Assembly: GCA_000720995.1 (NCBI GenBank)
Contig: JOEL01000063.1
Span: forward strand, 1-33,879
Reading direction: 5' to 3'
Source: Streptomyces celluloflavus
GTDB taxonomy: Bacteria; Actinomycetota; Actinomycetes; Streptomycetales; Streptomycetaceae
DNA: 33,879 nucleotides
Below, one piece after another: positions 15,454 to 23,273 of this stretch. Made by a program: the position numbers and the translations under genes. The first letter of the stretch is position 1. Each line of letters starts with the position of its first letter. The notes under the pieces are model-generated. The model was not told where the DNA came from and did not search any database. It was given only the letters and a program-made list of their open reading frames with translations.

Positions 15454-15459
15454 TAGCCT
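15454..15459 (+). promoter_or_regulatory. -10 box of the second hydrolase gene (leaderless)
   Basis: TAGCCT within GATAGCCT, six bases before the ATG at 15466, with no ribosome-binding site; the typical leaderless arrangement. No clear -35 box. Confidence 0.5.
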
Positions 15460-15465
15460 CGGTCC

Positions 15466-16332
15466 ATGAGCAGGCCGCCCACTCTCACGCTGCCCCCGTG
15501 CGCCCGCGCGTACTCCCTCACCACCGAGCGCGGTGCGTTTGCCGTGCACGATGCCCGGCCCGTCGGTGTGCCGGCCGGCACCGCCCTCCTGGTGCCCGGC
15601 TTCACCGGGAGCAAGGAGGACTTCATCGCCCTTCTCGCACCGCTCGCCGCGGCCGGGTTCCGGGCGGTCGCGGTGGACGGGCGCGGACAGCACGACTCTC
15701 CCGGGCCGCGCGACGAATCGGCGTACGCCCAGGGCGAGTTGGCCCGCGATGTGCTGGCCCAGGCCACCGCGCTGACGGCGTCCGGCGGCGGGCCGGTGCA
15801 TCTCCTGGGGCATTCGCTGGGCGGTCTGGTCACCCGGGCCGCCGTGCTGCTCGACCCGGCGCCGTTCCGTTCCCTGACCGTGCTCAGTTCCGGGCCGGCC
15901 GCCATCGACGCGGCCCAGCGGGCCCGGGTGCGGACGCTGATCGAGGCGCTCGGCAGACTGGACATGGAGTCGGTCTGGCGGGTGATGCGCGCACTGGATC
16001 CGCCGGAGGCGGCGGACGGGGCGACGCCGCCGGAGATCGGCGCGTTCCTGCGCCGAAGGTGGCTGAACACCGTCCCCGAGCAGCTGATCGCGACCGGGCG
16101 GCAGATGACCGAGGAACCCGACCGGGTCGCGGAACTGGCGGCCGTACCGCTGCCCAAGCATGTCGTCTCCGGGGCCGTCGACTACGCCTGGCCGGTACCG
16201 CTGATGGACGCGATGGCCGACCGGCTGGCCGCCCGGCGCACGGTCATCGCGGACGCCGCCCACTCCCCCAACACCGAACGCCCCGAGGAGACCGCCGCGG
16301 CGCTGAGCGCATTCTGGAACGGTCTGGGGTAG
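15466..16332 (+). CDS. Alpha/beta hydrolase
   Basis: 288-residue soluble alpha/beta hydrolase. Oxyanion region LVPGFTGSKEDF is near residue 43 and the strand motif AVDGRGQHDSPGP near 70. Nucleophile elbow GHSLGG is near 115. The acid is probably Asp in SGAVDYAWPV, and the catalytic His is in ADAAHSPNTERPE near the C-terminus. The triad is complete; substrate unknown. The ATG lacks a ribosome-binding site and follows a TAGCCT box at leaderless distance. It stands alone between the helicase terminator and the SRPBCC gene 153 bases downstream. Confidence 0.9.
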   Translation: MSRPPTLTLPPCARAYSLTTERGAFAVHDARPVGVPAGTALLVPGFTGSKEDFIALLAPLAAAGFRAVAVDGRGQHDSPGPRDESAYAQGELARDVLAQATALTASGGGPVHLLGHSLGGLVTRAAVLLDPAPFRSLTVLSSGPAAIDAAQRARVRTLIEALGRLDMESVWRVMRALDPPEAADGATPPEIGAFLRRRWLNTVPEQLIATGRQMTEEPDRVAELAAVPLPKHVVSGAVDYAWPVPLMDAMADRLAARRTVIADAAHSPNTERPEETAAALSAFWNGLG

Positions 16333-16485
16333 GCGGTCGGGCGGAGCACCTGGGCGGGGCACCTGGGCCGAGTGGCCCCCCAGCGGCGGCTCCGGCAGGA
16401 CAGCTCCGCCCCGCTCGACGACTATCGACAGGGGGCCGCGCCCCGGCCCGGCCCCTTCCCGGTGACACGCAAAGGATTCAGGACC

Positions 16486-16947
16486 ATGACGGAGAACCCG
16501 CAGCAGACGGCGGACGGCATCACCCTCACCCGCACCCTCGACGCACGCCGTGACCTGGTGTTCCAGGCGTGGACGATTCCCTCGCACTTCGGCCACTGGT
16601 TCGGCGGGGAGCTGGATGTGCCCGTCGACCGGATGACGATGGATGTCCGGCCGGGCGGCGTCTGGAGCCTGGTGATGCGGACGCCGGACGGCGGCGAGAT
16701 GCCGTTCTCCGGCGTCTACCGCGAGGTCGCGGCGCCCGAGCGGCTGGTGCTCACGCTCAAGGACGCCGCCGCGCCGAGCGAGGCGGCGGGCGAGACGGTA
16801 CGGGTCACCTTCACCGATCTCGGGGGCCGTACGGAGATGGCCTTCCACCAGGGCGGCGGCAATCTCACCGCGGAGCAGTACCAGCAGGCGAAGGCGGGCT
16901 GGGAGAGTTTCTTCGACCGGCTCGCGGAGCTGCTCGCCAGGGCCTGA
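16486..16947 (+). CDS. SRPBCC / AHSA1-type domain protein
   Basis: 153-residue single-domain protein of the START/SRPBCC fold, Activator-of-Hsp90-homologue-1 subgroup. Family marks are TRTLDARRDLVFQAWTIPSHFGHWFG at the N-terminus, the central MDVRPGGVWSLVMRTPDG, FSGVYREVAAPERLVLT and the C-terminal GWESFFDRLAELL helix. Members bind hydrophobic ligands or act in stress responses; the ligand here is unknown. ATG follows AAAGGA nine bases upstream. ArsR-type regulators often accompany this family, but none is present here. Confidence 0.9.
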   Translation: MTENPQQTADGITLTRTLDARRDLVFQAWTIPSHFGHWFGGELDVPVDRMTMDVRPGGVWSLVMRTPDGGEMPFSGVYREVAAPERLVLTLKDAAAPSEAAGETVRVTFTDLGGRTEMAFHQGGGNLTAEQYQQAKAGWESFFDRLAELLARA

Positions 16948-16972
16948 TCCCACCGGGGTCCGGACCTGCCTT

Positions 16973-17031
16973 GTGACGGTGCGGTCGCCGGGGCCCGGAC
17001 GGTCGGGTGACGGTTCGGCTGCCGGGGCCCG
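16973..17031. repeat. Imperfect 25-base direct repeat
   Basis: GTGACGGTGCGGTCGCCGGG at 16973 recurs at 17007 with two changes (GTGACGGTTCGGCTGCCGGG), a 34-base period, in the convergent gap between the SRPBCC and NYN genes. No hairpin terminator is obvious there; the role is unknown. Confidence 0.6.
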
Positions 17032-17093
17032 CGCCGCGTTTCGTATCCGGGTCCGAGGCAGGTCCGGGCTGCGCCGAGTACCACAATCGCGTA

Positions 17094-18020
17094 CTAGTAC
17101 TGCCCCTGTACCCGCTCCCAGAAGCCGTCCCGCAGCGCCCGGCGCAGGTCCGCGCGGCCGCGCAGCGAGTGGCGCAGCAGCGCCTCCGCGGCGGTCAGCA
17201 GTTCCTGGTCGACGGTGCCGGGCAGATACGGGTGGCCGGGCAGCAGTTCGGCGACCCAGCCGCGGCCGCGCTCGGCCAGCCACTGGGCGGCGACCCGGGC
17301 GCCCACGAAGCGCACCTCCTCGCGGGAGGGCGCCGGGCCCTCGGCCGCCGCCGGGTCCCCGAAGTCGACGCCGGCCCGCCGGGAGACGTACGGCTTGCAG
17401 AAGTCCAGGTCGAAGGTGCGCTGGCTGTCGACCTCCCACAGCAGCGGCTCTGCCTGGTTGCGCCCGCCCGCGGCCTCGATGCCCCACAGGTGCACCCGCG
17501 CGCCGTACCCCTGGGCCGCCTCCACCGCGGAGACCAGGTCCTCGTCACCGCCGATGAGTACCGCGTCGCTGATCGCACGGTGCCGGGCCAGCGACTCCAG
17601 GTCCGTGCGGATCAGGGAGTCGACGCCCTTCTGCTGGTTGTTGGCGTTCAGATTGCCGAGCCTGACCTTGACGTCCGGCAGCTCGGCGATCCGCTGCTGT
17701 TCCTGGGTGTGGATGCGGCGGCGCGCGCCGTCGTACCAGTAGACGCGGAGCAGCCGGCTGTCCGGGAAGATCGTCCGCGCCTTGTCGATGAAGGCTTCGA
17801 TGATGCCCTCGGCGTCCAGGTCGAACGCCTTGCGGTCCTCCGTGCCGGTGACCAGGCGGCCCGCCGCGGCGTAGACATAGCCGGCGTCCACGAAGGCCGC
17901 GTGGGTGGACGGGGTGGTGGCGACCTCCGCGAGCACTCGGGTGAGCAGCTCGTTGGTGCGCTCGATGCCGGCGGCCAGCGCGGCGAGATCTGTGGGGCCC
18001 GTGGGCTCGACGTCGTTCAT
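17094..18020 (-). CDS. NYN-domain (PIN-like) nuclease-family protein
   Basis: 308 residues. A short N-terminal helix (DLAALAAGIERTNELLTRVL) precedes a NYN domain (about 40-215), the LabA/DUF88 branch of PIN-like ribonucleases. Acidic residues expected at the metal site are visible in AAFVDAGYVYAA, KGVDSLIRTDLESLA and LIGGDEDLVSAV. The C-terminal 90 residues (from about EEVRFVGARVAAQWLAERG) form an additional helical region of OST-HTH-like length, but I cannot assign it. RNase activity is inferred from the fold. ATG at 18020 lacks an obvious ribosome-binding site. It is divergent from the 50-residue protein gene across an AT-rich control region. Confidence 0.88.
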   Translation of the reverse strand: MNDVEPTGPTDLAALAAGIERTNELLTRVLAEVATTPSTHAAFVDAGYVYAAAGRLVTGTEDRKAFDLDAEGIIEAFIDKARTIFPDSRLLRVYWYDGARRRIHTQEQQRIAELPDVKVRLGNLNANNQQKGVDSLIRTDLESLARHRAISDAVLIGGDEDLVSAVEAAQGYGARVHLWGIEAAGGRNQAEPLLWEVDSQRTFDLDFCKPYVSRRAGVDFGDPAAAEGPAPSREEVRFVGARVAAQWLAERGRGWVAELLPGHPYLPGTVDQELLTAAEALLRHSLRGRADLRRALRDGFWERVQGQY

Positions 18021-18125
18021 ACCGGCTCCATTGTCCGGGCGGTGGCTGCGCGGGTACAACCGCGCCGGGCGCCCGCCGCCCGCCACGGCAAATATTTAGA
18101 CCATCGAAACTTTTCCTTAGCGTAG

Positions 18126-18152
18126 GGAATGATTGCACGGAGCATCTCGTTG
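18126..18152 (+). promoter_or_regulatory. Predicted SigR-type (disulfide-stress) promoter
   Basis: GGAAT at 18126-18130 and GTTG at 18149-18152 are separated by exactly 18 bases, matching the published Streptomyces SigR consensus GGAAT-N18-GTT. Transcription would begin near 18160, about 80 bases ahead of the 50-residue gene. The surrounding AT-rich island supports a promoter here. Confidence 0.65.
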
Positions 18153-18238
18153 TACCCCTTGGGAACGCCCGGCAGCGCGGCCGGGCTCGCCCCGCCACAG
18201 AGTTCTCCGCAGGAGGATCGGACGAAGGGAGAAGCCAT

Positions 18239-18391
18239 ATGCGCTTCGAGATCATGCGCCTGGACGACGCCGACGGCACCGCCGTGGACAGCACCGTCGT
18301 GGACGCCGCCTCCGTCAACCGGATCGTGCAGCAGGCCGCAGCCGTCGGCCAGCGCATCTATATCCGCCCCGCCGACACCGCCGCCCGTTAA
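18239..18391 (+). CDS. 50-residue conserved small protein
   Basis: Short soluble protein (MRFEIMRLDDADGTAVDSTV and on, ending IYIRPADTAAR). ATG is preceded by AAGGGAG seven bases away, and further upstream by another AGGAGG. Codon bias is that of a real gene (nearly all third positions G or C). The pattern of beta strand, helix (SVNRIVQQAAAVGQ) and strand (RIYIRPA) suggests a compact fold without Cys. I recall near-identical hypotheticals in other streptomycetes but no function. A SigR-type promoter upstream and a strong terminator downstream make it a single-gene unit possibly induced by thiol oxidation. Confidence 0.8.
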   Translation: MRFEIMRLDDADGTAVDSTVVDAASVNRIVQQAAAVGQRIYIRPADTAAR

Positions 18392-18429
18392 CACCCACAC
18401 CGCCGCCCGACGAGCCTGAAGGCCATGAG

Positions 18430-18472
18430 GCGAAGTGCCCCCGTACGAACACGTCGTACGGGGGCACTTCGC
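18430..18472 (+). terminator. Bidirectional terminator
   Basis: Perfect 19-bp stem (GCGAAGTGCCCCCGTACGA and its complement) with a five-base loop between the convergent small-protein and MarC genes; it can serve both. Confidence 0.92.
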
Positions 18473-18486
18473 GGTTCCGGGCCGGG

Positions 18487-19092
18487 TCAGGAACCCTGGA
18501 TCACCTGTGTGACGCCGTTGATGATCTGCTGCACCGCCAGCGCGGAGAGCAGCATGCCCGCCAGCCGCGTCACCAGCACCACCCCGCCGTCCTTGATCAC
18601 GCGAATGATCAGCAGCGAGAACCGCATCACCAGGTAGAGCACCACATGGATCGCGACGATCGCCGTCCAGACCGACAGCTGCGCGGTGAAACCGTGCGCG
18701 TGCTGCACCGCCAGGATCACCGACACGATCGCGCCCGGACCGGCCAGCAGCGGCATACCGAGCGGCACCAGTGCCACATTGACGTCCTTGGTCTGGGTCG
18801 GCTCCTCGGACTTCCCGGTCAGCAGGTCGAGCGCGATCAGCAGGAGCAGCAGACCGCCCGCGATCATCAGCGCCGGGGTCGTGATGTGCAGCCGCCCCAG
18901 GATCTGGGTGCCGAAGACGCCGAAGACGGCGATGACGCAGAAGGCGACGACCGCCGCCTGCCAGGCCATCCGGCGCTGCACCTTGGCCGGCCGGCCCGAG
19001 GTCAGGGCCAGGAAGATCGGGGTGATCCCGGGGGGATCCATGATCACAAATAGCGTGACAAAGAGGGTACTGAAGACAGCGACGTCAAACAC
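18487..19092 (-). CDS. MarC-family integral membrane protein
   Basis: 201-residue protein with six predicted transmembrane segments. Family marks are FVIMDPPGITPIFLALT at the N-terminus and, in the second half, LVPLGMPLLAGPGAIVSVIL, the repeated MarC signature (PLxxPGxI). The ending TRLAGMLLSALAVQQIINGV is also typical. Function is unresolved; the family was once linked to multiple antibiotic resistance but that was not upheld. GTG at 19092 gives normal family length; an in-frame ATG 54 bases upstream (19146) would add a basic extension. The ribosome-binding site is poor for both. Confidence 0.9.
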   Translation of the reverse strand: MFDVAVFSTLFVTLFVIMDPPGITPIFLALTSGRPAKVQRRMAWQAAVVAFCVIAVFGVFGTQILGRLHITTPALMIAGGLLLLLIALDLLTGKSEEPTQTKDVNVALVPLGMPLLAGPGAIVSVILAVQHAHGFTAQLSVWTAIVAIHVVLYLVMRFSLLIIRVIKDGGVVLVTRLAGMLLSALAVQQIINGVTQVIQGS

Positions 19093-19146
19093 GGTGATGG
19101 CCTTGCGCGAGGTGGTACGAGGGACACGAGAGACCCTGGGTCTCAA

Positions 19147-19386
19147 GCTGGACGGGCACCGCGGACGGAGTCCCGTAGGGGAAGGAGGTCAGCAGGGAAG
19201 GGGCCGGAGAGAAGGAAGAGGAGGGAGGGCCCGCGGCGTACGGGGCGGGGTCGGCGCGCGGGGCGGCCGCGCCGGACGGCCGGGGTGATCCGGTCGCGTG
19301 GGGCGGCGGTCCGCGGCACGCCGTTCATCGCCGGCCGCCCGGGGCCGGTCCGCCGCCGGGGCGGCCCGCCGGTGCCCGGTGCGGGG
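19147..19386. other. Intergenic gap with a polypurine tract
   Basis: About 240 bases between the PHP and MarC genes, both minus strand. It contains a strongly purine-skewed stretch (19175-19229), including 24 consecutive purines at 19206-19229. No gene or clear promoter box is seen. Confidence 0.4.
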
Positions 19387-20241
19387 TCAGCCGCCCGCGC
19401 CGGGCACGGGGAAGGCGCCGGTCGCGCGGCGCACGATCTCGCCGTAGATCTCGGGGTCGGTGGTGTACTCGCCGAGCCGGCAGGTCTTGCGGCTGCCGTG
19501 GTAGTCGCTGGAGCCGGTGGGCAGCAGCCCGAGGTCGCCGGCCAGCCCGCACAGCCGGGCGCGGGTCGGTGCGTCGTGGTCCATGTGATCGACCTCGATG
19601 CCGTCGAGACCGGCCGCGGCCAGTTCCGCGATCGCGCTCTCCGGTACGACGCTGCCGCGCTTGACGGCCAGCGGATGCGCGAAGACGGTGACCCCGCCCG
19701 CGGCCTTGACCAGCCGGATCGCGTCGAAGGGGTCGAGTTCGTGCTTGCCGACGTAGGCCCGGCCGTCGTTGGCGAGCCACTGCGGGGTGAAGGCGTCGGA
19801 GACGGACGGTACGACGCCCAGTTCGACGAGGGCGCTGGCGACATGCGGCCGCCCGACGGCGCCGTCCCCGGCGATCCGCGCCACCTGCTCCCAGGTGACC
19901 GGCACCCCGAGGTCGCGCAGCTTGCCGACCATGGCGCGGGCCCGCGGCACCCGGTCGTCCCGGACGAGCTCCCGCTCGCGGGCGAACTCCGGCTCCCGGG
20001 GGTCGAAGAGGTAGGCGAGCAGATGCAGGCTCACCCCCTCGATCCGGCAGGAGAGTTCGGCGCCGGTGACCAGCGTCAGCCCGGCGGGCAGCGCGGCGCG
20101 CGCCTCGGCGTGGCCGCCGACGGTGTCGTGGTCGGTCAGCGCGACGACGTCGAGACCGCAGGCCGCGGCGTTGCGTACCAGTTCGGCGGGGGTGTCCGTA
20201 CCGTCCGACGCGGTGGAGTGGGTGTGCAGATCGATGCGCAC
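19387..20241 (-). CDS. PHP-domain phosphoesterase (TrpH/RNase AM-like)
   Basis: 284-residue soluble metal-dependent phosphoesterase. Metal-binding motifs of the PHP fold are in order: DLHTHSTASDG at residues 4-14, LTDHDTVGG near 36, GAELSC near 61, FAHPLAVKRG near 190 and SSDYHGS near 240. The central insertion RPHVASALVELG is typical of the TrpH/YciV branch. Characterised relatives are 3',5'-nucleotide phosphatases and 5'-3' exonucleases that trim RNA 5' ends; the activity here is inferred. ATG opens directly with the first strand, the normal start. A possible -10 box TATCCT lies about 70 bases upstream (20311-20316). Confidence 0.92.
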   Translation of the reverse strand: MRIDLHTHSTASDGTDTPAELVRNAAACGLDVVALTDHDTVGGHAEARAALPAGLTLVTGAELSCRIEGVSLHLLAYLFDPREPEFARERELVRDDRVPRARAMVGKLRDLGVPVTWEQVARIAGDGAVGRPHVASALVELGVVPSVSDAFTPQWLANDGRAYVGKHELDPFDAIRLVKAAGGVTVFAHPLAVKRGSVVPESAIAELAAAGLDGIEVDHMDHDAPTRARLCGLAGDLGLLPTGSSDYHGSRKTCRLGEYTTDPEIYGEIVRRATGAFPVPGAGG

Positions 20242-20379
20242 GACGCGGACTCCAGACTGCTGCGGGACGGGCGGGGAACGGGCGCACGGGGCACCTGAGG
20301 GGACTCCAGCAGGATACCGGCCGCCGTACCCGCCCCGGCCGGACGGCCGGTCCGGACGGCCGCCCGCGGGAGGTGCGGC

Positions 20380-21018
20380 CTAGTTCAGGATCCGCGGTGA
20401 GAGCGCCCCGCACGGCAGCAGGTCCACCTCGGCGCCCGCCTCCCGCAGGTCGGTGAGGACCAGTTCGTCGTACATCAGCAGCCCCGACTCCTCCGGCCAG
20501 GCGATCGCCCACAGCCACAGTCCGCGCGCCTCGCCCGCGAAGACCGCGCGGTCCGCGGGGGCGCCCTCGACATGCCACATCGGGGTCGGGCGGCCGGCGG
20601 CCAGCACCTTGGCGTGCGGCGGCTTGTCCATGCGCAGGCAGGAGCCGGGGTCGGGGCCGTCGATACCGGCGTAGCGGGCGCCGAGTCCGACGCCCAGTTC
20701 CTCGGCGATCAGCAGGAGTTCACCGGGACCGCCGAGCGGTCCGGGGCCCGAACAGGCCACCGCCGTCGCCCGGCCGCCGCTGCGGTCGTCGCCCGCGCAG
20801 GCCACGCCCGTGAACAGCCAGCCGACCGGCAGCGGCCAGGGCATCCACACGGGGACCTGGGCGCGGTGTACGACGACGCCGAGCGCCTCGACGCTCGGTG
20901 GGACGACCGGCTGGAGCGGGTGCACGGTGCCGTGCACGGCGCACTGCCAGGAGTCGGAGAAGAGACCGGGCGCCCGCACCCGGCCACCGCACTTCGGGCA
21001 ACTGGGTTCGCCCCTCAT
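20380..21018 (-). CDS. DUF6758-type protein with zinc-ribbon N-terminus
   Basis: 212 residues. The N-terminus has CPKCGG (Cys 7 and 10) and WQCAVHG (Cys 26, His 29), a likely zinc ribbon. The rest is a Trp/Pro/Gly-rich alpha/beta domain (VWMPWPLPVGWLFTGVACAG, MDKPPHAKVLAAGRPTPMWH) that I associate with DUF6758, a family annotated in Streptomyces without known function. Length is typical. ATG at 21018 has AGGAGG upstream at rather long spacing (13 bases). It is divergent from the MFS transporter across a 226-base region. Confidence 0.85.
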   Translation of the reverse strand: MRGEPSCPKCGGRVRAPGLFSDSWQCAVHGTVHPLQPVVPPSVEALGVVVHRAQVPVWMPWPLPVGWLFTGVACAGDDRSGGRATAVACSGPGPLGGPGELLLIAEELGVGLGARYAGIDGPDPGSCLRMDKPPHAKVLAAGRPTPMWHVEGAPADRAVFAGEARGLWLWAIAWPEESGLLMYDELVLTDLREAGAEVDLLPCGALSPRILN

Positions 21019-21142
21019 AACGTCCCACGGTCCTCCTGGGCCGCCGCCGCGTCAAGGACGATCACCCGTCCGGTGTGCCCGGAATCACGCCCCGGCGGCG
21101 GGCCGCGGGGCGGCCGTCACCACCCCCAGAGGTAGTTGTAGC

Positions 21143-21172
21143 TTGCATTCTTTAGATCGTCTAACTTATTGT
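21143..21172 (+). promoter_or_regulatory. MFS promoter with MarR-type operator in the spacer
   Basis: TTGCAT (21143-21148) and TATTGT (21167-21172) are 18 bases apart. Within the spacer lies the perfect palindrome TTAGA-TCG-TCTAA (21152-21164). It resembles the TTAG...CTAA sites bound by MarR/SlyA regulators, placed where a bound dimer would block RNA polymerase. The region is conspicuously AT-rich for this genome. Confidence 0.65.
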
Positions 21173-21244
21173 GTGTAAACGACAACGATTCGCGGAGGTC
21201 AGGGACCGGCCGCGACCGGGGAATACGGAAAGGGGATGCGCGGC

Positions 21245-22531
21245 ATGCGGAGCAGCGGCCACGGCGACGGCGCCGAAGACGATCCATTCGAGGGGGGCGG
21301 GGCGTCGATCCTGCGCCAGCCGAAGGCCGTATGGGCCACGGCCGGCGCCTCGGTCGTGGCCTTCATGGGCATCGGCCTCGTCGACCCGATCCTCCCCTCG
21401 ATCGCCAAGGGCCTGCACGCCTCGAACAGTCAGGTCTCCCTCCTCTTCACCTCCTACTTCCTGATCACCGCCGTCGCGATGCTGGTCACCGGCTTCGTCT
21501 CCAGCCGCATCGGCAGCCGCAAGACCCTGCTGGCCGGCCTGGCACTCGTGGTGGTGTTCGCGGCGCTGTCCGGTATGTCGGGGTCCGTCGGCCAGCTGGT
21601 CGGCTTCCGGGCCGGCTGGGGCCTGGGCAACGCGCTCTTCGTCTCCACCTCGCTCGCCGTGATCGTGGGCGCGGCCAATCCCGTCGGGCCCGCGCGCGGG
21701 AGCCGGACGGGCGGCAGCGCGGTGGCGATCCTGCTCTACGAGTCCGCGCTCGGCCTGGGCATGGCCTGCGGCCCGCTGCTCGGCGCGGTCCTCGGCGACA
21801 TGAAGTGGCGCTACCCGTTCTTCGGCACCGCCGTCCTGATGGCCGTCGGCTTCCTCGCCATCACGGCCTTCCTCAAGGAGCAGCCGAAGCCGGCCCGCAA
21901 GACCTCGCTGCTCGATCCGGTCAGGGCGCTCGGCCACGGCGGACTGGCCTCCGCCGCCGCCTCCGCGTTCTTCTACAACTACGCGTTCTTCACGGTGCTG
22001 GCCTTCACCCCGTTCGTGCTGAACATGTCGCCGTACCGGTCGGGCGGGGTCTTCTTCGCCTGGGGTGTGCTGCTCGCGGTGTTCTCGGTGCTCGTCGCGC
22101 CCCGGCTGCAGCACCGCTTCGGGTCGCTGAAGGTCCTGGGCGGCTCGCTGGTGCTGCTCGCCGTCGACCTGGTCGTCCTCGGCTACGGCAGCCACACCAC
22201 CGCCATCGTCTGCACGATCGTCTCCGGCGCCCTCATCGGCCTGAACAACACCGTCTACACGGAGCTGGCGCTGGGCGTCTCGGACGCGCCGCGGCCGGTG
22301 GCCAGCGCGGGCTACAACTTCGTGCGGTGGTTCGCGGCGGCGGCCGCGCCGTTCCTCGCGCCGAAGATCGAGGAGTGGACCGATGTCCACATCCCGTTCG
22401 TGGTCGCGGCCGCCGCGGCGGTGATCGGCGCCGTCATCGTCGCCGTCCGCCGCCGGGCGCTGACCCTGGAGGCCGAGGAACTGGCGCCTGCGCACGCCAC
22501 GGAGGACGGCGTCACGGTCTTCGCCAACTGA
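21245..22531 (+). CDS. MFS transporter, drug-exporter type
   Basis: 428-residue secondary transporter with 12 predicted membrane helices and a central cytoplasmic loop. N-terminal motif VAFMGIGLVDPILPSIAKGL is the D1-type motif of proton-coupled drug exporters. The loop FVSSRIGSRKTLLAG is motif A (usually GxLaDrxGrkxxl), and LLYESALGLGMACGPLLGAVLG is the antiporter motif C. It probably exports small hydrophobic compounds; substrate unknown. ATG at 21245 is chosen because AAAGGGG lies eight bases upstream; another in-frame ATG nine bases earlier overlaps that site. It has its own promoter with a MarR-like operator and its own terminator. Confidence 0.92.
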   Translation: MRSSGHGDGAEDDPFEGGGASILRQPKAVWATAGASVVAFMGIGLVDPILPSIAKGLHASNSQVSLLFTSYFLITAVAMLVTGFVSSRIGSRKTLLAGLALVVVFAALSGMSGSVGQLVGFRAGWGLGNALFVSTSLAVIVGAANPVGPARGSRTGGSAVAILLYESALGLGMACGPLLGAVLGDMKWRYPFFGTAVLMAVGFLAITAFLKEQPKPARKTSLLDPVRALGHGGLASAAASAFFYNYAFFTVLAFTPFVLNMSPYRSGGVFFAWGVLLAVFSVLVAPRLQHRFGSLKVLGGSLVLLAVDLVVLGYGSHTTAIVCTIVSGALIGLNNTVYTELALGVSDAPRPVASAGYNFVRWFAAAAAPFLAPKIEEWTDVHIPFVVAAAAAVIGAVIVAVRRRALTLEAEELAPAHATEDGVTVFAN

Positions 22532-22536
22532 AGACC

Positions 22537-22581
22537 CGGCAGCCCGACCGTCCGCTCGCACAGCGGGCGGCCGGGCTGCCG
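22537..22581 (+). terminator. Terminator after the MFS gene
   Basis: Long GC-rich stem, CGGCAGCCCG-a-CCG-t-CCGCT and its near-complement (two mismatches) around a short loop, six bases past the stop codon. It lies between convergent genes and may work both ways. Confidence 0.8.
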
Positions 22582-22624
22582 CGCGGTCACAGCCGTCGCC
22601 GGGGCCCGCGCCGCGTCCCGCCGT

Positions 22625-23212
22625 TCAGTCGTCGAGCGGCACGCCCTTGCGCAGCGGATCGCGCAGGTCCGTTCCGTTGCGCAGCCACCGCTCCTCCAGC
22701 GCCTCCGCCCCGTGCACCCGTTTCCAGGCGGCCTCGTTGGGCGTCATCGGCAGCAGCGGCAGGAAGCGGACCGGCTCCAGCGGCTCGTCGAGCGCCAGAT
22801 CCTCGACGAGCCCGCCGGGCGCGGCGACCAGCACCGAGGTGAAGGCCGCCCCCGGCCAGAGCGGTTCGCCCACGTCCAGCGACGCCCCCGGCATCACGAT
22901 CACGCCCTCGACCTGCGGGGACGCGGCGAGCACGGCGAGCGGCCGGAGCACCTTGCCGGTGTCGGCGCGGCCGCCCCGTACGGACAGCACGAGTTCGGCG
23001 CGCGGGCCGCGCAGCGGATCCGCCAGGACGGCGGTGGGGTCGGCCATGGGGTGGGCGGACATCCCGAGCGTGGCGTAACGGATGACCCCGTCGTCCACGA
23101 AGCGGAGCACCTCGATACGGTCGGTCCCGAGGAACGTGACGGCGGCGCGCGCGTCCGGTTCGCCCAGGGCCGTACGCAACCGGGCTTCGACCAGCTCAAG
23201 AACGTCAGACAT
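22625..23212 (-). CDS. Suppressor-of-fused domain protein
   Basis: 195-residue soluble protein of the bacterial SUFU family. Recognisable blocks are ARAAVTFLGTDRIEVLRF, YATLGMSAHPMADP, RAELVLSVRGG, and the C-terminal FLPLLPMTPNEAAWKRVHGA. Bacterial members are of unknown role; many are thought to be immunity or regulatory proteins. ATG at 23212 gives the family-typical start; TATGCT lies six bases before it, so the mRNA is probably leaderless. An upstream in-frame start at 23245 would add 11 residues across that box and is less likely. It is convergent with the MFS gene and divergent from CorA. Confidence 0.88.
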   Translation of the reverse strand: MSDVLELVEARLRTALGEPDARAAVTFLGTDRIEVLRFVDDGVIRYATLGMSAHPMADPTAVLADPLRGPRAELVLSVRGGRADTGKVLRPLAVLAASPQVEGVIVMPGASLDVGEPLWPGAAFTSVLVAAPGGLVEDLALDEPLEPVRFLPLLPMTPNEAAWKRVHGAEALEERWLRNGTDLRDPLRKGVPLDD

Positions 23213-23218
23213 GCCGCG

Positions 23219-23224
23219 AGCATA
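23219..23224 (-). promoter_or_regulatory. -10 box of the suppressor-of-fused gene (leaderless)
   Basis: TATGCT on the minus strand six bases before the ATG, with a weak TTTGCC-type -35 box 16 bases upstream. Confidence 0.5.
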
Positions 23225-23273
23225 GGACGCGTATCGAACGGGCAAAGCGGCGCCTTGGCGCTCCGGACGGCTG

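Noticed and set aside
14254-17487. A 1077-residue open frame on the minus strand opposite the helicase tail, hydrolase and SRPBCC genes
   Set aside because: It runs antisense to well-supported genes and encodes Ala/Ser/Arg low-complexity sequence; it is a by-product of codon bias and the repetitive tail.
18093-18108. Half of a DasR operator (TGGTCTA on the minus strand) upstream of the NYN gene
   Set aside because: Only one half-site is present; the second half of the dre palindrome does not match.
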